From Bacillota bacterium (GTDB lineage Bacteria; Bacillota; Clostridia; Oscillospirales; Ruminococcaceae), in contig JAEZTV010000006.1 in assembly GCA_023421245.1 (NCBI GenBank), positions 1 through 64,000 of the forward strand: 64,000 nt of DNA. The letters are read 5' to 3'. Numbering within the stretch: position 1 is the stretch's first letter; each line of letters begins with the position of its first letter. The notes under the pieces were generated by a model that did not search any database, was not told where the DNA came from, and saw only the letters and a list, made by a program, of their open reading frames with translations. Positions 60,918-64,000 of the stretch are shown here, piece after piece. Position numbers and translations under genes: made by a program.

Positions 60918-61625
60918 TTAGTCTTCTATAATTGTTCCGTCTACGCCGATGGTGACAATGCGCCAGGGGATAAACTTGCCGCTGTTTTTAAGCGCTTCCT
61001 GTGCTGCATAGCTAAGCCCGCCGCAGCAGGGAACCTCCATGCGCACAATGGTAACGCTTTTGATGTTGTTACGGGCAATCATCTCGGTAAGCTTTTCACT
61101 GTAATCGCCCTCGTCAAGCTTGGGGCAGCCGATAATGGTAACCTTGCCGCGCATAAAATTGCTGTGGAAGCCGGCGTGTGCATACGCAGCGCAGTCCGCC
61201 GCAATCAAAAGGTGTGCACCATCAAGGTAGGGGGCGTTTACGGGTACAAGCTTAATCTGTACCGGCCACTGTGTAAGCTGCGAAGGGGCATCGACCGTAG
61301 CAGCGGCGGGGGTGCTTTCGTCGGCTTGCGGTGCGCGCTTGATGGCAGCGGCACGCGAGCCGGGGCAACCGCCTGCCGGGGGGTGTGCATGCTGTGCTTG
61401 CATAAGCTCAGGCGGCAGTACAAACGCGGGAGCCTCGCGCTCCTCAAAGCTGATTGCACCGGTCGGGCAGACGGGCAGACAGTTGCCAAGGCCGTCGCAG
61501 TAATCCTCGCGTATCAACTTTGCCTTGCCGTCCACCATGGCGATTGCGCCCTCGTGGCATGCCTGCACACAAAGACCGCAGCCGTTGCACAGCTCTTCAT
61601 CAATCTTAATCATCTGTCTGATCAT
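60918..61625 (-). CDS. Double-cluster ferredoxin-type protein associated with hcp
   Basis: A 235-residue protein. The N-terminal part has CxxCxxCxxxC at residues 13-23 and a second set with Cys43, Cys49 and Cys53 (YCDGLGNCLPVCPTGAI), a non-standard spacing; a Pro/Ala-rich linker follows (about 65-115). The C-terminal part (LTQWPVQIKLVPVNAPYLDG, ADCAAYAH, GCPKLD) is a conserved accessory domain of the hcp-linked ferredoxins. It probably supplies electrons to Hcp. AAAGG precedes the ATG by about 14 bases; an in-frame ATG four codons later is a second candidate. Confidence 0.85.
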   Translation of the reverse strand: MIRQMIKIDEELCNGCGLCVQACHEGAIAMVDGKAKLIREDYCDGLGNCLPVCPTGAISFEEREAPAFVLPPELMQAQHAHPPAGGCPGSRAAAIKRAPQADESTPAAATVDAPSQLTQWPVQIKLVPVNAPYLDGAHLLIAADCAAYAHAGFHSNFMRGKVTIIGCPKLDEGDYSEKLTEMIARNNIKSVTIVRMEVPCCGGLSYAAQEALKNSGKFIPWRIVTIGVDGTIIED

Positions 61626-61693
61626 ATCTAAAATACCAACCTTTCTTTATCTAGCCTGTCTTGTATTGTTATATAACGGGGGTATTACATTGC

Positions 61694-61722
61694 TTGTGTT
61701 TATGACCCTACTGTACTATAAT
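61694..61722 (+). promoter_or_regulatory. Sigma-A promoter of the divergent Crp/Fnr gene
   Basis: TTGTGT, 17 bases, TATAAT. Confidence 0.6.
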
Positions 61723-61736
61723 AAAAAAGGTAAGTC

Positions 61737-61752
61737 TGTTGCAAATGCAACA
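61737..61752. promoter_or_regulatory. Palindromic operator candidate in the hcp/regulator intergenic region
   Basis: TGTTGCAAATGCAACA is a perfect 16-bp palindrome, 15-30 bases downstream of the -10 of the Crp/Fnr gene and upstream of the ferredoxin-hcp unit. The spacing of half-sites (TGTTGC/GCAACA) fits a Crp/Fnr dimer. Confidence 0.6.
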
Positions 61753-61801
61753 AGCCTTATTTTTTTAATGCAAAAGATTATTATGTTGAAGGTGTGCGAA
61801 C

Positions 61802-62461
61802 ATGACCCGATATCTCGAGATCCTTTCCCACAGCCCATTGTTTAGCGGAATGCAGCCGAAGGATGTTTCGGGTGTGCTTACCTGCCTGCGTGCCAAGCGC
61901 AAAACCTATACAAAGGGCGAGATGCTGCTCCTTGCGGGCGATCGCGTGCCCGAGCTTGGCATTGTACTTGACGGCGAGGTGGATGTTGTGCGCGAGGATG
62001 TAAACGGGGGGCGCACCATTATTGCCAAAATACTACCCGGGGAGCTGTTTGCGGAGGCGTTTGCGTGTGCCGGTACGGAGCATAGCCCTGTTTCGGTTAT
62101 ATCGGCCGCCCAAAGTGAGGTAGTGTGGATGTCCGTCGGCGGAATTATTAAGGTATGCCCGCATGCATGTGTGCACCATACCAAGCTGGTGGAAAACATG
62201 ATGCATCTGCTTGCGCGCAAAAACCTAATCCTGCATGACCGGCTGGAGCTGCTCTCGAAAAAAACCATCCGCGAGCGCATTGAGACCTATCTTGAGATAC
62301 AGGCGCGCCGGCAGGGCAGTACACGGTTTCACATCCCGTTTTCGCGTACCGAGCTTGCCGACTACCTGTGTGTTGACCGCAGTGCGCTTTCTCGTGAGCT
62401 TGGCGCAATGCGAGACGCGGGGCTGTTGCGGTTTCGTCGCAACGAGTTTGAGCTTGTATAG
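61802..62461 (+). CDS. Crp/Fnr-family regulator divergent from hcp (HcpR-like)
   Basis: A 219-residue regulator with an N-terminal beta roll (about 15-115; GEMLLLAGDRVPELGIVLDG), dimer helix (NLILHDRLELLSKKTIRERI) and winged helix FSRTELADYLCVDRSALSREL. The helix-turn-helix has the S-R-x-L pattern of the family. Location next to hcp and the palindrome at 61737 point to HcpR-like control of hcp in response to NO or nitrite, but the sensing residues cannot be read directly. The ATG has GAAGGTG 8 bases upstream. Confidence 0.88.
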   Translation: MTRYLEILSHSPLFSGMQPKDVSGVLTCLRAKRKTYTKGEMLLLAGDRVPELGIVLDGEVDVVREDVNGGRTIIAKILPGELFAEAFACAGTEHSPVSVISAAQSEVVWMSVGGIIKVCPHACVHHTKLVENMMHLLARKNLILHDRLELLSKKTIRERIETYLEIQARRQGSTRFHIPFSRTELADYLCVDRSALSRELGAMRDAGLLRFRRNEFELV

Positions 62462-62469
62462 TTAACAAA

Positions 62470-62545
62470 TCTTAAAATAAATACGTTTTAAAGCCGCACG
62501 GGGTTCCGTGAGGCGCCGCATCGTGGGCGGGGTTGTTACCGTTTA
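62470..62545 (-). repeat. Dispersed hairpin repeat, copy C
   Basis: On the minus strand the layout is GTAACAACCCCGCCCACGATGC-like, then CACGGaaccCCGTG, then TTTAAAACGTATTTATTTT, matching copies A and B. It may act as terminator for the Crp/Fnr gene. Confidence 0.65.
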
Positions 62546-62658
62546 TGGCTGGCCACCATGCCGCCGGACATGCGGCGGAATTTGCCTGCGCCCCTGAAAA
62601 AAGGACTTGTTTTTAGGCGATTGACTGTATAAAACGAAGATACCTCCAAACTTATTTT

Positions 62659-62670
62659 TATCGTACGATA
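62659..62670. promoter_or_regulatory. Palindrome upstream of the MATE gene
   Basis: TATCGTACGATA is a perfect 12-bp palindrome 38 bases before the ATG; it could be an operator near the promoter. Confidence 0.45.
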
Positions 62671-62708
62671 CGTATTACAACAATATGCTATAAGGGGATT
62701 ATCAATTT

Positions 62709-64000
62709 ATGTTTTCACGCAAAGATTTGACGCGGCTTATCATACCGCTGATTGTCGAACAGCTTTTTGCAGCAACCGTCGGTATTGCCGATACCCTGAT
62801 GGTTGCGCGGGTGGGTGAAGCGGCCGTATCCGGCGTTGCTTTGGTGGATGCCGTAAACTTGCTGCTCATTAACATCTTCACGGCGCTTGCGACAGGCGGC
62901 GCCATCATCACCGCACAGTATCTCGGCAGGGAGGACGAAGCGGGGGCCAACCGTTCCGCCAAGCAGTTGTTTTTAATCACCGTGTTGTTTGCCATGCTTA
63001 TTATGGCGGTAAGCCTTGTGACCAATCGTCAGATTTTATCGCTGCTGTATGGTAGGATAGAGGCGGATGTCATGCGCAACGCGCAGATATACTTTTATCT
63101 CTCCGCGCTGTCTTACCCATTTATGGGGGCGTTTAATGCCTGCGCCGCGCTCTTTCGCACGATGAACAACTCCCGTGTATCAATGCTTGCCTCGGGGTTG
63201 ATGAATATCGTTAACATAGGCGGTAACGCACTGCTTATTTACGGCTTTCACATGGGCGTGGCGGGTGCTGCACTCGCGACATTGGTGGCAAGGGCGGTCG
63301 GCGCGATACTGCTGGTTATGCTGCTGTGTAAACCGCATTATACCATACAGTTTAAACAGATTTTCCCGCTCCGTTTCGAGTGGCGCACCATTAAGAACAT
63401 CCTGCGAATCGGTGTGCCTAATGGAATCGAAAACAGCATGTTTAACATCGGAAAAATTATGGTTCAGGGCATTGTTGCGGCGTTTGGCACTACTGCAATT
63501 GCCGCAAACGCCGTTGCGGGGAACATAGCATCCATCTCGATGATGATAGGCTCGTCGGTCAGCATGGCGGCCATTACGGTTGTGGGGCGATGCGTGGGTG
63601 CCGGAGACTATAAACAGGCGTCACACTACATAAAAAAGCTAACCGGTATCTCGCAAGTGATGGTAACGGTTATATATATCCTTATCCTGATTCTGATGAA
63701 CCCAATACTCGGACTGTACGACCTTAGCCCTGCCGGTACTGCGCTTGCGCGGCAGATGGTGGTGTGCGTTGCCGTCATAGGTGTATTGTTCTGGTCGGTG
63801 GCGTTTGTGCTGCCAAGCGGTCTGCGCGCGGCAAATGACGTAACCTTTTCAATGGTTGTCGCCATCTTCTCAATGTGGTTGTTCCGCGTGGCAGGCGGAT
63901 ACCTTTTCAGCTTTTCGCTGGGCTTTGGCGCGCTGGGCATCTGGCTTGCCGTGGGAGTGGACTGGCTGTTTCGTACCGTGGTGTTCAGCGTTCGGTTGCT
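62709..64000 (+). CDS. MATE-family efflux transporter (truncated by window end)
   Basis: The frame is open from the ATG at 62709 to the window end, about 430 codons, close to a full-length MATE protein (about 440-460). At least eleven hydrophobic segments are visible. The start FSRKDLTRLIIPLIVEQLFAATVGIADTLMV-type stretch (LIIPLIVEQL, ADTLMVARVGE) is typical of DinF/NorM-like exporters, and GVPNGIENSMFNIGKIMV in the second half repeats the pattern of the first. Such proteins expel drugs, dyes or metabolites using Na+ or H+. AAGGGGA lies 12 bases before the ATG. Substrate unknown. Confidence 0.9.
   Translation, partial: MFSRKDLTRLIIPLIVEQLFAATVGIADTLMVARVGEAAVSGVALVDAVNLLLINIFTALATGGAIITAQYLGREDEAGANRSAKQLFLITVLFAMLIMAVSLVTNRQILSLLYGRIEADVMRNAQIYFYLSALSYPFMGAFNACAALFRTMNNSRVSMLASGLMNIVNIGGNALLIYGFHMGVAGAALATLVARAVGAILLVMLLCKPHYTIQFKQIFPLRFEWRTIKNILRIGVPNGIENSMFNIGKIMVQGIVAAFGTTAIAANAVAGNIASISMMIGSSVSMAAITVVGRCVGAGDYKQASHYIKKLTGISQVMVTVIYILILILMNPILGLYDLSPAGTALARQMVVCVAVIGVLFWSVAFVLPSGLRAANDVTFSMVVAIFSMWLFRVAGGYLFSFSLGFGALGIWLAVGVDWLFRTVVFSVRL

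Noticed and set aside
1..64000. tRNA or rRNA genes, insertion sequences, phage genes, origin of replication
   Set aside because: No T-loop-like GGTTCGAATCC patterns, rRNA segments, transposase or integrase frames, or DnaA-box clusters were noticed; this was a reading by eye and not a covariance search.

Overview
The window is a chromosomal stretch of a low-redundancy, anaerobic Gram-positive bacterium, most likely a member of the class Clostridia and probably Oscillospiraceae/Ruminococcaceae-like. The reasons are: the order mreB-mreC-mreD-mrdA-minD-mgsA, a GlgC/GlgD pair, FabK in place of FabI, a biotin-carboxylase/transcarboxylase set split as AccB/C/D/A inside a fab operon, an ECF-type vitamin transporter subunit, QueH in place of QueG, a hybrid cluster protein with its own ferredoxin, and good sigma-A promoters with AGGAGG-type ribosome sites. 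No rRNA, tRNA, CRISPR array, phage or transposase gene was recognised. Taxonomy is inferred from gene content, not from a search.

Layout. 1-10.9 kb, minus strand: cell shape and housekeeping (zapA, U32 peptidase, dut, a DUF4321-like membrane protein, maf, mreB, mreC, mreD, mrdA, a MinD-like ATPase, mgsA); a truncated zinc-type dehydrogenase end lies at the left edge. 11-16.5 kb: glycogen phosphorylase, a frameshifted remnant of an intramembrane-protease-like gene, pyridoxal kinase with a PdxU2-like ECF subunit, and a tiny membrane protein. 16.6-23.7 kb, minus strand: a LacI-type regulator and then an aromatic amino acid operon (aroF-aroB-aroA-aroC-pheA) preceded by a consensus promoter, a short Phe/Tyr-rich reading frame and an intrinsic terminator. 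23.9-33 kb, plus strand: an orphan peptide-binding lipoprotein, pgk, an acyltransferase, tpiA, gpmI, a small membrane protein, hflX and a nitroreductase. 33.0-34.35 kb is gene-free and contains tandem 255-264 bp repeats. 34.4-44.4 kb: fabD (minus) diverging from fabH-fabK-fabG-fabF-accB-fabZ-accC-accD-accA-acpP (plus). 44.5-48.7 kb, minus: a UDP-N-acetyl-L-fucosamine cassette (capE, capF, capG) with a glycosyltransferase. 49-55.6 kb, minus: glgB-glgC-glgD-glgA. 56-64 kb: queH, a nitroreductase-like protein, two Crp/Fnr regulators flanking thioredoxin, hcp and a ferredoxin, then the start of a MATE transporter.

How the parts fit. The glg operon and glgP give glycogen synthesis and breakdown; pgk/tpiA/gpmI and mgsA sit on lower glycolysis and its overflow bypass; fab/acc genes make fatty acids from acetyl-CoA; the mre operon directs lateral wall synthesis. 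The hcp/ferredoxin/trx/nitroreductase end looks like a nitrosative or redox stress module.

The most interesting observation is regulatory: the aro operon leader has the parts of a classical translation-coupled (pheA-type) attenuator, which would be unusual in Firmicutes, where T-box control is the expected mechanism. Other points are a dispersed hairpin repeat with five recognisable copies, a 108-nt nested hairpin between accC and accD, tandem terminator-bearing repeats after the nitroreductase gene, and palindromic operator candidates at the hcp, nitroreductase and MATE loci.
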